From: Deinandra increscens subsp. villosa
Taxonomy: Eukaryota > Streptophyta > Magnoliopsida > Asterales > Asteraceae
DNA: 64,000 nucleotides
Assembly (NCBI GenBank): GCA_039602395.1
Contig: JBCNJP010000025.1
Coordinates: forward strand, 53,232,555-53,296,554
Direction of reading: 5' to 3'
Part shown: positions 23,090 through 34,124 of the stretch, piece after piece
Layout: each line of letters starts with the position of its first letter
Numbering within the stretch: the first letter of the stretch is position 1
Position numbers and translations under genes: made by a program
Notes under the pieces: generated by a model
The model's database searches: none
Told to the model about the DNA's origin: nothing
The model's input: the letters and a program-made list of their open reading frames with translations, nothing else

Positions 23090-25545
23090 TCTCTCACTCT
23101 GTGCAGGAACAGTCAAGGAGGACTATCACTAACATTTTTATTATTAATCTGTTTGTTGATAAGTGATTGTTACAGGCACAGTTTAGGAGACGTATCTTCA
23201 TGTCATGACAAGCAAATTTTTATGGAGGATATGTTTCCTTAAGAGGTAAGAGGCAAAAGGTAAATTTCAGCATGAAAGGTACTGTTTTAACTTGGTTGTT
23301 TGTTTGATGAAGCGGTAAATGGTGTTTTGAGTCAAACCAAATTTCTTAAAATTTTCAGTTGGTGCTTGTTTGTTGAAGTGTTTGACTCCTAATGCAATTT
23401 AGTGTGTAGGTCATGAAACCCAATTTTCTCAAAATTTTCAAATCAATACTTTGAAAGTTAGCTTGGCTAGATGTCTGCAAAATTTTGTGTTTTGTTCTTT
23501 TAAGTGTGTTTGTGTGTTTCATTTAAAAAAAAAAAAAAAACGATGTTCACAAGATTGTGACATTAAAAATCAAAAAGCAAGGGGGAAGAAGTGTAAAGAT
23601 GAAGAAAAAGTTGACCCCTAAAAATAGTGTGCTTTTCAATTTTTTTAATTGTTTGTGTCTTGGTTTTGAGAAGTTTAGGGGAAGTAAAATGAATGTCCGG
23701 GTTGGAGATGGCTGACACGCGTAAGGCGGAAGTGAAAGGCAAGCTCCACGGTGATATGCTCGGTAGGCTCGACCTAAACTTATGGCCTCCAATGAAAGTG
23801 CAGTGAACTTAAAAGATATATATGTTTAGTTTCCCATCCCAGGTTGCATGGTTTAAAAGACTGAGTCCCGGTAAAAATGGGTTGAGAGTGGTAATTACCT
23901 AGTATTCACTCTCTCACACGCCATGTCTCTGCTGTCATGACTACACCACATAATAAAAAGAAAAGAAAAAGAAAAGAAAAAGAAAAGAAAAAGAAAAGAA
24001 AAAGAAATTAAAAAGAAATGAAAAAAATGAAAAAGAAAAGAAAATGAAAAATAATCACTCAGTTGGTATTCTTTGCGTGCTTAGCGGCCGACCTGATCAC
24101 CAACTGATGGTTAATGAAAATAAGTGGTAGTCATAGCGGTGTTGCATGGTTCCTCAAGCTGGGGGTTTGTGAATCCTCAATAAACTCTGAGGTTGGGTAG
24201 GTTTTGCTGTGTACGCTTGGGTGTGGGGACAATTAAACATGACGGTAATATTGTACTATATTAAGCATGACGCATTCGGTTGGGATTAAACGGGTTTGAG
24301 TTTAAAGCGGACAAACATACCGGCAATCACCTGGACTAGTCGAGTAACTGAAGCTGAAAAGGGTTCCTTAGTCAGATTCATACGGTTTGATCCCTTGTAA
24401 ACTTTCTCATGTTTGATATTGGTAAGTAGTTGTTTATTTTTATCTTTCGTGCGTGAGTCGTTAAGTTCTTTTTGGTGTGTTTTCGTCTTGGCCAGGTTGA
24501 TTTGAGAAGTCAAAATGTGTTTTTCATGGGTTTTAATGCATGACAATATTCCCCCGACAGATCTTGCCAAATTTTTAGGGGAAGGAGTATGGGATAATAA
24601 GTATTATCCGAAGGGAACTCGAGGATGATACTTATTATCTAATGGAAAGACTTCCTCCGTCAGATCTTGACAAATTTTTAGGGGAAGGAGGGAGGAAAAT
24701 AAGTATTATCCGAAAAGACTTCCATAATACATAGTATCTAAAGGGAACTCGAAGATAATATGTATTATCTCAGGGGAAGTCGTTAGCTGAGGGGAAGTTA
24801 TCAGCTAAGGGGAAGTCTTTAGAGGTCTTGGGTTCAGGGGAAGTTTTATAGAAAACCCGTAATCTATATTAGGGTTTTTGGTTAAAATTATGTTAATTTG
24901 AATCAACTGAACAGATGATAATTACCTCCTAACCCAAAGACCGGTCATCAAATGTCTGGTGGAGTATATTTTTTTTTCAAATGTGTGTCAGACAGGTTGA
25001 TGATAGAAAGATGTTGCTACTGCTCAAGTTAAAGAACCAGCCAGACAAGACTTCCATCTGAATAAGCAACTGTTCAGGGGAAGTTGTTGGTGTCTTTATA
25101 AGTTTTCAAAAGCTTCAATGGTTTTCAAAGAAAATGCTCACAAGTTTAGGGGAAGCTGAAGATTTGAAGTCAAATCTTTGAAAAAGAAAATGATACAGAG
25201 AGCAGTCAGAGTTCATGAAGTTTGAAGATCAACAATCAAGTTCTTCACAGTTAGAGGTTTCTCAAAATTTAACCTCTAATTGTTTTGGAGATTCAAGATA
25301 GTTACTGAAGATTCAGCAAGAACCAGTTCTTTCAAGAAGCAAGTTGATGAGAGTCCTCCATTTCATTAACTTGTTCATTTCAAGAAGTTCAAGCTGATGC
25401 TGATCAAGAGGAAGTCCCAAGTGCCCGTCATGAAACCCATTGAAGATTTCTGCGGAAAGAATCTTCATCAACATCCATGCCAGCCAGTCAAGAAGAAGAA
25501 GTTCAAAGATTGAAGACTTTTAATATCACAAGCCTAGGGGAAGAT
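23090..25545 (+). other. C1 3' noncoding region with repeated purine tracts
   Basis: This 2.5-kb stretch carries no gene. It holds an A-run at 23525-23540, an AAAAG-type microsatellite (about 23950-24035), an imperfect direct repeat of about 105 bp (24546-24650 against 24650-24760), a palindrome GGATAATAAGTATTATCC at 24592-24609, and about ten copies of AGGGGAAG between 23677 and 25544. The last copy abuts the LTR at 25546 and is the likely true polypurine tract. The remaining copies are unexplained. Confidence 0.65.
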
Positions 25546-25965
25546 TGTAGAGGCTAGATTATAAGGCTTGTAATATTAAATAAGTTGGGCTGGCCTTAGA
25601 GGGTTTCATTAAAATCATAGGCTAGTTTGCTATTGTATTTAGGCTAGTTTATGATTGGGTTTGGGTTTACTATTGGGTTTATGATCCACAAGGGGCCCAA
25701 TAGTAAACCCATTGGGTACCTATATAAACCCATTTGTGTTTATGATTAACTAAGCTTTGGAGATACTTGTTCACGATTTCATCATCCTCTTTGGTGTTCA
25801 CGATTTCTTCATAGCTTCAAGATAGTAGTGTTGTTCACTCAAGACTTCATCTTTTACTTAGATCTAGTCTATTCTTCTACTATTCTTCTTGAATCGATCT
25901 TATACGAGGATTCCGCACTCGTGTTTGATTAGATATCGTGTGTTTGGGAGATTTTAGGACCATCA
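25546..25965 (+). repeat. C1 3' LTR
   Basis: The LTR starts TGTAGAGGC directly after the purine tract AGGGGAAGAT and probably ends at CATCA (25965). It has TATATAAA at 25721-25728. Just upstream is a perfect 15-bp inverted repeat: GGGTTTACTATTGGG at 25663-25677 and CCCAATAGTAAACCC at 25696-25710. Its start does not match the LTR fragment at 16479, so either C1 is chimeric or that fragment belongs to another insertion. The right boundary is less certain than the left. Confidence 0.65.
25721..25728 (+). promoter_or_regulatory. TATA box of C1 3' LTR
   Basis: TATATAAA lies 10 bp after the right arm of the 15-bp inverted repeat, a position suited to a core promoter. Confidence 0.5.
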
Positions 25966-25986
25966 CCTTCCTATTTAGGGGCTAGC

Positions 25987-28572
25987 TTACCATCCCCTGG
26001 ATTCGTCGTATTTTGAAATGCCTTCCTTAGTACCAAGTCTCCTATCCTGAACCTTCTGATCCTTACATGGTTGTAGATATTCTATAATAGGTTTGGTCCA
26101 AGACGACAAGGTATCTTGGGACTCAGGATGCTGTGCACCATGGGTATCAGTACACTGCGCATCCTGGGTATGGGATGCCAAAACCATGCCCCCAGGCTCA
26201 ATGTCTTCCAAGTTCTCTTATTGATTGATTGCTGGACTTAGTATGTGGACTATGGGGATATGTGTATCTTCCATTGCTTTGAATGACGATCGCAGGTTTG
26301 CTAGTGCATCCGCTTCAGCATTTTCATCCCTGGGTACTTGTTGAATGTCGAAAATTTGAAAATCCTGGGATATGGCTTTCACGACTTCTAGGTATTTGGC
26401 CAGTTTCTCTCCTTTCACTGCATAAGTTCCATTAAAGTGATTAGCTAAGAGTAGGGAATCGACGTATACCTGGATGTTCTGGATCCCAAGATGTAGAGCT
26501 AGTTGTAGGCTAGCAATTAGGGCTTCATACTTTGCTTCATTATTGGTTGCCTGGAATCCACACCTAACGGCCTGGGGTATCATGTCCCCCTGTGGCGATT
26601 TTAGTATGATTCCAAGGCCTGTCTCCATGACATTGGATGCCCCATCTGTGAAGAGGGTCCAACATCCTGAGAATTCTTCTTGTTGCACGCTCTGAATTTC
26701 TTGACCTGCTTCTTCTTGGATATCATTACTGAAATCAGCCACAAAGTCTGCTAGAGCTTGTGATTTTATGGCTGTTCTTGCCTCATATACCAGGTTGTAA
26801 GCACTCAACTTCAGGGACCACTTTGCCATCCTTCCTGACATTTCAGGTTTCCTCAAGACAGACTTTATAGGGTAGTTAGTTTTCACATGTATAGTATGAG
26901 TCTCAAAATAATGTCTAAGTTTAGTAGAGGCCATACTTAGGGCTAATATAAGTTTTTCTAAGTGCGAGTACCTGGATTCAGCATCAAGAAGACTTTTACT
27001 TACGTAGTATACCGGGTGTTGTTGACCTTCTGCATCCTTGGTTAGGACCGCGCTTACCGTGTTTCTTGAAACTGCAAGGTATAACTATAAAGGCTCCCCT
27101 GGATTCGGCTTCATTAGGATGGGTGCCGAGGATAGATAAGCTTTCAAATCCTGGAAAGCTTGTTCGTGTTGGGACGTCCATTCAAACCTTTTATTCTTCC
27201 TCAGAATATCATAGAAATCCCGAAACCTCTCCGAGGATTTGGAAATGAATCTATTCAAGGCTACAACCCGACCAGTCAGCCTTTGTACATCCTTGGCTGA
27301 CTCTGGCGACTTCAAGTTCACTATATCACGAATTTTCTCCAGGCTTGCTTCGATTCCTCTTTTGGTCACCATGTAACCCAGGAATTTGCCGGCAACCACT
27401 CCAAAATGGCACTTTTCTGGGTTCAGCTTCATGTTGTACTTGTCCAGGATATCAAAAGATTCTCTAACATCCTGGACATGGGTGCTGACATCCAGGGATT
27501 TTACTACCATATGATCTATGTATACCTCCATAGTCTCTCCTAGCTTTTCTTTGAACATCATATTCACCAATCTTTGGTAGGTTGCCCCTGCATTTTTCAA
27601 TCCAAAAGGCATAACAACATAACAATAAATACCTGTTAGTGTGATGAAGGCTGTATCCTCTTGATCGCTCGGCTCCATCTGAATTTGTTAAAATCCGGAG
27701 GTGGCATCCATGAATGTTAGCATTTCATGCCCCGCCGTTGCATCCACCATGGAGTCAATGTGTGGAAAAGGAAAAGGGTCTTTAGGGCATGCACGGTTCC
27801 AATCTGTATAATCTACACAGACCCTCCATTTGCCATTTTTCTTTTCCACTACCACCACATTGGCCAACCATCTTGGGAACTTAACCTCTCTGATCATTTT
27901 ATTCTTCAATAGACGGTCTACCTCTTCTATGATTATTACATGCTTCTCAGGAGCATACTTTCTCCTCTTTTGATGCACGGGCCTGTAAGAAGATTCAATA
28001 CCAAGTTTATGTGTTATAACATCTTTGGATATACTTGTCATGTCTTCAGTGTTCCATGCAAATGTTGACATTCTGGACCGGAGGAATTTCACCAGTTCCT
28101 CTTCAATGGGGCCAGGGATGTTAGTGCTAATTGATACCTTCTTCCCAGGATGCATGGGGTCTAGGACTACTTGCTTTACATCTTGCTCCCTTGCCTCTAG
28201 GACGTCCCTGGCCTTATTCTTTAATTGCTATCCTTGCCTGGATTTGGCTGAAATCTTCATGGCTGAAGTGTCGTAATCTTTCGCTTCTTGTTGGTCGCTG
28301 TGGATGGTGACTACTCCCCAGGGTGTCGGCAGTTTGATGCACTGATGGTACGTAGAAGGGACGGCCTTCATGTCATGAATCCAGGGTCTGCCCAGGATGA
28401 TGTTATATTCGGACGGAGCATCCATGAAAAAAAAGCGTTGCATCGAGTTCACCCCCTCAATGTAAACTAGAACCTTCACTTCTCCCAGGGTATTCTTTAT
28501 TTCCCCACTGAAACCCACGAGGACCGTGGATTTGGCGATTACTTCATCCTGGGGTATCCCCATTTTTGTCAA
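25987..28572 (-). pseudogene. G1 pol: protease, RT, RNase H, second RNase H
   Basis: One frame runs the whole length with stops at 28228, 27688, 27085, 26218 and the final 25987. Protease remains begin just after the Asp-Gly site. The RT part shows WRVCVDYTDWNRACPKDPFP and FMDATSGF, but the catalytic box is YIDH (27511-27522) instead of YIDD. A first RNase H follows (AVLTKD). The segment 26934-26218 encodes a second RNase H with Asp97 (FTDGAS), Glu137 (YEAL), Asp159 (VYVDS) and Asp209 (EADALANL), a complete DEDD set. The reading ends before any integrase zinc finger or core. Confidence 0.85.
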
Positions 28573-28577
28573 TGTTT

Positions 28578-30608
28578 CTAGCTGGATGATGTTGACAGAA
28601 CTGCCCCATCAATTAGGATCCTCTTTATGAAATGGTTGGCTATATAGAGTGTGATCACGAGCCCATCATGATGAGGATCCATGACTTTGCATCTGTCATC
28701 TTCACCGAAGGTAACATCCTTCACGTCCGCTTGCATTGAGGCTCTGATAGATTTCCTAGGTACGTCGGATTTGGTTTCCCTTGCATGCCTTTTAGCTGCA
28801 GAATAAGAAGTACCACATATATCAGATTCACCAGAAATAAAATAGATTACCTTTGCATTCGGAGATGGGGATGCTTCCCGCTTGGGGTGTCCACGGGGTT
28901 TATCTGCATCCAGGGCCTGGTCAGTGCCCCTGGATTTCACAGAATCGTCGGAGCCCCTGGATTTGTCCTTTTTCCTCCCCAGGAGTTCTTTCAGGAACCC
29001 TTTGCTCAGTAAATAACTGATTTCCTTCTGCATAGCTATACAATCCTCGGTTACATGGCCAAAATCCTCATGATATGCACACCACTTGGATTTATCTTTC
29101 CAGAATCCTTGTTTGTCTGTCTTCCTAGGCCACCTTGCTTTGTCCCCCAGGTCCTGCATAGCATTAATCACACCTACAATGTCAGTAGAAAAACAAAATT
29201 CATTAAAATTAGGGTACTCTTCGTCCTCCTCGTCTTCACCTTGGTCAACCCTATTAACCCTTGGATTATCGGGTTTGGAATAGGGTTTAGGTCTCTGAGA
29301 CCTTGGATGTGCCGGTTCTGACTTCCTGTTAGAAGATCCATATCCTGGGACAACGTCATCCTTTCCCTGTATTTTCTTATCCTCCTCATGCCTGATGAAC
29401 CCTAGGGCCCTATGCCTCACTTCATCAAGCCTGTGACAAGGATTCATCACCAGATCTTGATAGAAGGGTGAATCTTTGTTGAGGCCCATCTTGAATGCCT
29501 GGACAGCAGTAGCCATATCCATGTTGGGAATATCCAGGGTCTCCTTGCCGAACCTGTTTACATAATCCCTGATAGACTCGTTAGCATTCTGGGTAACCCT
29601 GTAAAGATCACTCGTTAGTTTTTCAAAACTGGGACTACAAGAAAACTGGTTATTAAATAAATTAATTAAATGAGAAAAGGACGGAATAGAATAGGGTGGA
29701 ATACTCTGCAGCCATTTCAAGGCTGAACTTGTGAGTGTTGACCCAAAGCCCTTACATAAGCATGCCTCCTTGATATCAGGGGGCATGTAGATCACCTCCA
29801 TTCTTTCTATATACTGAGCCACGTGTTCCTCCGGATCATTCGTGCCATCATATAGTTTCATACTGGGGGTCTGAAACCTCTTGGGTATCTCCACGTCACA
29901 TATTGGAGAAGTGAACCTAGAAAGTCGATGGCTCGATGGTGCTACTTCAGGGATAGGCTGGACCACCCCAGGAACACTCGAGATCATCTCCTTCAGTTTC
30001 TTGAGTTCCTTTGCCACTGCCGGGCTTAAACCTATATCCTGCATATATTCATTAATATGAGCATTAAGGTTAGGGGTTCCAAGGATGTTACCAGTATCCT
30101 GGGTAGTGGTGCCCCCAGGATTCGAGGCAAAATCCCTGAATGTAGACATCCTGGGCCTGTCAGAAAAGGTAGTATGGGCAGCAACATATGTAGGCCTTGG
30201 ATCAATGACTTGAATGTCATCTGCGAGACTGGATCCGTTCCCAGGACTGCCGTATTGCAGCCTCCTAGCCTGAACTGGAGACACGGGTATATGATCCACC
30301 CTGTTCATCTCTGACCTCAGCTTGGCTACCTCTCCAAACATGTCCTGGTTCACCTTCTGTTGTTGTTCCATATATTGCTGTACTTTTGCGAACATGGTAA
30401 GGAGTTCATCATTAGAGACCATTATTGGAATTTCTCCACTACGCCCTGTGCTCGTGACACCCTGATTGGTAGCCCTGCTGGTATTTCGATTCACGGTAGT
30501 GGTTGTTGACGTGGTGACCCGTGGCGGTGGTGGAGGAAGAGCAGCGCTAGTAGTAGTAGAAGTGTTTGTAGGGGTAGTTGCATTCGAGGTACTTGGTTGT
30601 GTTGCCAT
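28578..30608 (-). pseudogene. G1 gag, frameshifted at protease start
   Basis: The ATG at 30608 opens a 676-codon frame. It starts with a Thr/Ser/Pro-rich segment, then a predicted helical part, the Ty3-type Gag domain (KLYDGTNDPEEHVAQY onward, through FKMGLNKDSPFY), an acidic stretch, and a zinc motif CAYHEDFGHVTEDC (about 29040-29081) of the form typical for Tat and Athila Gag. Near its end it reads ILIDG, the protease active site, and then leaves the frame: a one-base shift in the run of C at 28604-28607 separates it from the pol frame beginning at 28572. Gag and pol were probably one frame originally. Confidence 0.88.
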
Positions 30609-30682
30609 TTTTTGATAGATTTTTGTAAAAATCAAGTTGAGAATAAATCTAACAAGAGTTTGGAAAAATATTGACACCAATT

Positions 30683-30700
30683 GCCCCACGGTGGGCGCCA
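30683..30700 (-). other. G1 primer binding site
   Basis: The minus strand reads TGGCGCCCACCGTGGGGC three bases after the LTR end. It has the form of a priming site complementary to a tRNA 3' end (ending TGGCGCC) as used by Tat/Athila elements, unlike the TGGTATCAGAGC site of all other elements here. I do not name the tRNA. Confidence 0.75.
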
Positions 30701-30703
30701 AAT

Positions 30704-31487
30704 TGTTCTGTTAAAAAATTAAGAAGCTAAATTAAGTAACCAAATTAGCTTGTGAGGTATGGTGCCCTGAATGTAAGATACTAAAAATTAGATCAGTTTG
30801 TCGAAATTCAAGGGTTAGTTTATATGAATGGAAACAAAAATGAACACTTCCCTGGATGCAACTACGGACAACGAGATTTGAAAGGGGGAAAAACCCTTAA
30901 TTCTTGAATGTCTTCAAGGATTGCCAGCATAAAAACCCCTTCGGCAACGATAACACACGTTGCCTCTTTATTATCAAATAGAATATTTCGAGTACAATTG
31001 ATTGCTGCTTGATTGCTATGTGGTAGTGTGAATACAGGTGATCGAGAGTGTGAAAAATGAAACCTATGCCGCGTCTAAATACATAGAAAACCTAACTAAC
31101 ATCCTGAGATTCCTGGAATCTTCTTTCAACCACATACGGCCGTTATTTGACCGAGTTTAACGGTGGGTCTCCTTTTCCACACGTGCTTTTGACCTTAACC
31201 AGGTCTACATGACCGTTATCTTCCCTTCTGTTCCTGGATTAGACACACGGAATCAAAGAGAAAGATTAATAAAGCATTCTTAGCATGCACCGTACCCGTG
31301 CAAGCTGGGGTTAAATAGATAAACATACTCAAAATACATTACATCCTGGGATAATAATTATGTGAATTATAAGCAGACATCCTGGGTTAGGTTACCAAAG
31401 ACACCTTCCCTGTATTTTCGACATCCAAGGGTCTTAACCTGTCGAAAATTATTAGTAAGAATTAGAGCGAAAATCCAGGGTATAACA
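30704..31487 (-). repeat. G1 5' LTR
   Basis: On the minus strand the LTR starts TGTTATACCC (31487) and ends AACAGAACA (30704), 784 bp. The left edge is fixed by the adjoining priming site. The right edge is placed where G2 coding homology (LVIKLYIVNHF) begins. No second copy of this LTR is in the window. Confidence 0.7.
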
Positions 31488-33744
31488 TTAGTGATCAAGC
31501 TTTACATTGTCAACCACTTTGTGAAGAGGATCTTGATAGATGGAGGCATCTCAGTCAACATAATCCAGTTAGAAGCTTTGACTAAAATGGGGATACCCCA
31601 TGAAGAGATCTTAGCCAAATCCATGGTACTTGTGGGTTTCTGCGGTGAGACCAAGAACACCCTGGGAGAGGTGAAATCCCAGTATATGTTGAAGGTGAAA
31701 CTCTATGCAGCGCTTCTGTGCCATGGATGCTCCATCCAGGTACAACATCATCCTGGGCAGACCCTGGATCCATGACATGAAAGCCGTGCCATCGACCTAC
31801 CACCAGTGTGTAAAGTTACCAACACCCTAGGGGGTAGTCACTATCCATAATGATCAACAAGAAGCCAAGGATTACTATACATCCTCAATGAAGATCTCTG
31901 CTAAAAGGCGCCAAGGATAGCAGTTACAGAAGAAGGCTAGGGATACCCTGGAAGCAAGGGAACAATACATCAAAGAAATAGTACTTGATCCTCTGCATCT
32001 TGGGAAAAAGGTGTTGATCGGCACTAATATCCCTGAGCCTGTCGAGAAAGAGCTGATAGAATTCCCGAAGTCTAGGATGTCTACATTCGCCTGGAGTCAC
32101 GAAGATATGACAGGTATATCTAAAAATGTTATAACCCATAAACTTGGAATTGATTCTTCTTTCAGGCCAGTACACCAGAAGAGAAGGAAGTATGCCCCAG
32201 AGAAGAATGTGCTAATCTAGGAAAAAGTGGACCGTCTACTCAACAACAGGATGATAAGGGAAGTGGAATTCCCGAGATGGCTTGCAAATGTGGTGGTTGT
32301 GGAAAAGAAGAATGGAAAATGGAGGGTCTGTGTAGATTACACTGACCTTAACTGAGCATGTCCTAAGGATCCTTCCCCTTACCACATATAGATTCAATGG
32401 TGTATGCAACGGCAGTCCACGAAATGTTGAAATTCATGGATGCAACCTCAGGATTTCAGCAAATTCAGATGGAACCTGATGACCATGAAGACACTGCATT
32501 CATCACCCCTACAAGTATTTATTGCTATATTGTTATGCCTTTTGAACTAAAAAAATGCAGGTGCAACTTCCCAAAGGATACTGAACAAGATGTTTAAAGA
32601 AAAAATAGGGGACAACATGGAAGTGTACATTAATGATATGGTGGTCAACTCCCTCAAAATGAACAACCATGTCCAGGATGTGAAAGAATCCTTTAACATC
32701 CTAGACAAGTCTAACATGAAGTTGAATCCTGAGAAGTGTCATTTTGGAGTGGGAGCTGGCAAATTCCCGGGATACATGGTGACCAAAAGAGGAATTGAAG
32801 CCAGTCCTGAGGAAATCAGAGCCATAATAAATTTAAAGTCACCAGCTTCAACCAAGGATGTGCAAAGATTAACAGGTAGAGTAGCGGCCCTGAACATATT
32901 TATTTCTAAATCCTCGGAGAGATTCCAAGAATTCTATGACATCCTGAGAAGGAACAAAAGATTTGAGTGGACGGCCGAGCATGAAAAATCCTTCCAAGAT
33001 TTAAAGACGTACCTATCCTCGGCACCACTGCCAATGAAGCCAGAATCAGGAGAGCCATTGTCACTTTACCTCTCAGTCTCAAGAAACACGGTAAGTGCAG
33101 TGCTAACCAAGGATGCAGAAGGCCAGCAGAACCTAGTATACTATGTAAGTAAAAGTCTACTTGATGTTGAATCCAGGTATTCTCATTTAGAAAAACTCAT
33201 TTTAGCTTTAAGTATGGCTTCAACTACACTGAGACATTACTTTGAAACACATACTACACATGCAAAAACTAACTATCCTATCAAATCTGTTTTGAGAAAG
33301 CTAGAAATGTCAGGTAGGATGGCAAAATGGTCAGTCAAACTAAGTGCTTATTAATTAGTTTATGAAGCAAGAACAACAATAAAGTCTCAAGCTTTGGAAA
33401 ACTCTGTGGCTGATTTCAGTGATGACATACAAACAGAAGCTGACCAAGAATTCCAGCATTTACAAGAGGAAGAAATCTCAGGACGTTGGACACTATTCAC
33501 CGATGGAGTATCCAACAACAGGGGGACATGCCTAGGTATCATACTGAACTCATCACAGGGGGACATGATACCCCAGGCTGTTAGGTGTGGATTCCAGGAA
33601 ACCAATAATGGGGCGGAATATGAAGCTCTGATTGTTGGGATGCAATTAGCTCTACATCTTGGGATTCAACACATCCAGGTATATGTCGACTCCTAGCTTT
33701 TAGCTAATCATTTTAATGGATCCTATGCAGTGAAAGGAGAAAAG
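31488..33744 (+). pseudogene. G2, Ty3/Tat-like pol fragment
   Basis: This plus-strand copy is homologous to G1 from the protease to the second RNase H. It shows ILIDGGISVNIIQLEAL (intact protease start), an RT with FMDATSGFQQIQM, a box YIND (32626-32637) where YIDD is expected, GYMVTKRGIEASPEEI, and WTLFTDGVSN of the second RNase H. Multiple frameshifts and stops break it (for example at 31773, 32218, 33352, 33694). It has no gag or LTR: the left end abuts the G1 LTR and the right end is the E2 insertion at 33745, inside the same protein segment that in G1 reads AVKGEKLAKYLE. G1 and G2 are separate copies, with different lesions. Confidence 0.85.
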
Positions 33745-34111
33745 TGTAAGTATACGAACGGATCTTACTACTGCATGATTCGATCAAATGCAATGAACAT
33801 GAAGGTAAATAAAGCTTTGCTTTATTGATTTCACTAAGATGAGGTTACAAGATCTAGAGAGAAAAATACACCTAGTTTACACACAGTTAAGAAGATAGAA
33901 ATGACAGAACTAGAAGTAGTTCTAAGCTCTCTCTAACACAAAGTATTTATAGTAACTAACTAGCCCAGTGTACCATCCAACGTACCATCTGGTACGTTGG
34001 CTCCATACCAAATGGTACGGACCATGGTACGCAGGCTCTAAGACTCATAGAAACGCTATGAACTAGATACAATACACAAGACACACTATAGCATATGAAT
34101 ATGCTCTAACA
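33745..34111 (-). repeat. E2 3' LTR
   Basis: 367 bp, with minus-strand start TGTTAGAGCATATTC (34111) and end CGTATACTTACA (33745). TATAAATA lies at 33944-33951 on the minus strand. U3 has paired GTACCA and TGGTAC motifs at about 33969-34042. The candidate left target copy is AAAAG at 33740-33744. Similar to the E1 3' LTR and E5 5' LTR over the full length. Confidence 0.88.
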
Positions 34112-34124
34112 AACTCCCCCTTAG

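Larger units (their letters stand above)
25987..31487 (-). mobile_element. G1, Ty3/Tat-like element, 3' truncated
   Basis: Read on the minus strand this is 5' LTR (31487-30704), priming site (30700-30683), gag (from 30608), protease, RT, RNase H and plant-type second RNase H, then a stop at 25987. The integrase and 3' LTR are missing: the reading ends where C1 LTR sequence begins. The order Gag-PR-RT-RH-second RH is that of the Tat branch of Ty3 elements. Frames carry several stops and at least one frameshift, so it is dead. Confidence 0.85.

Noticed and set aside
23940..24040. AAAAG-rich tract as a functional element
   Set aside because: It is an ordinary purine microsatellite.
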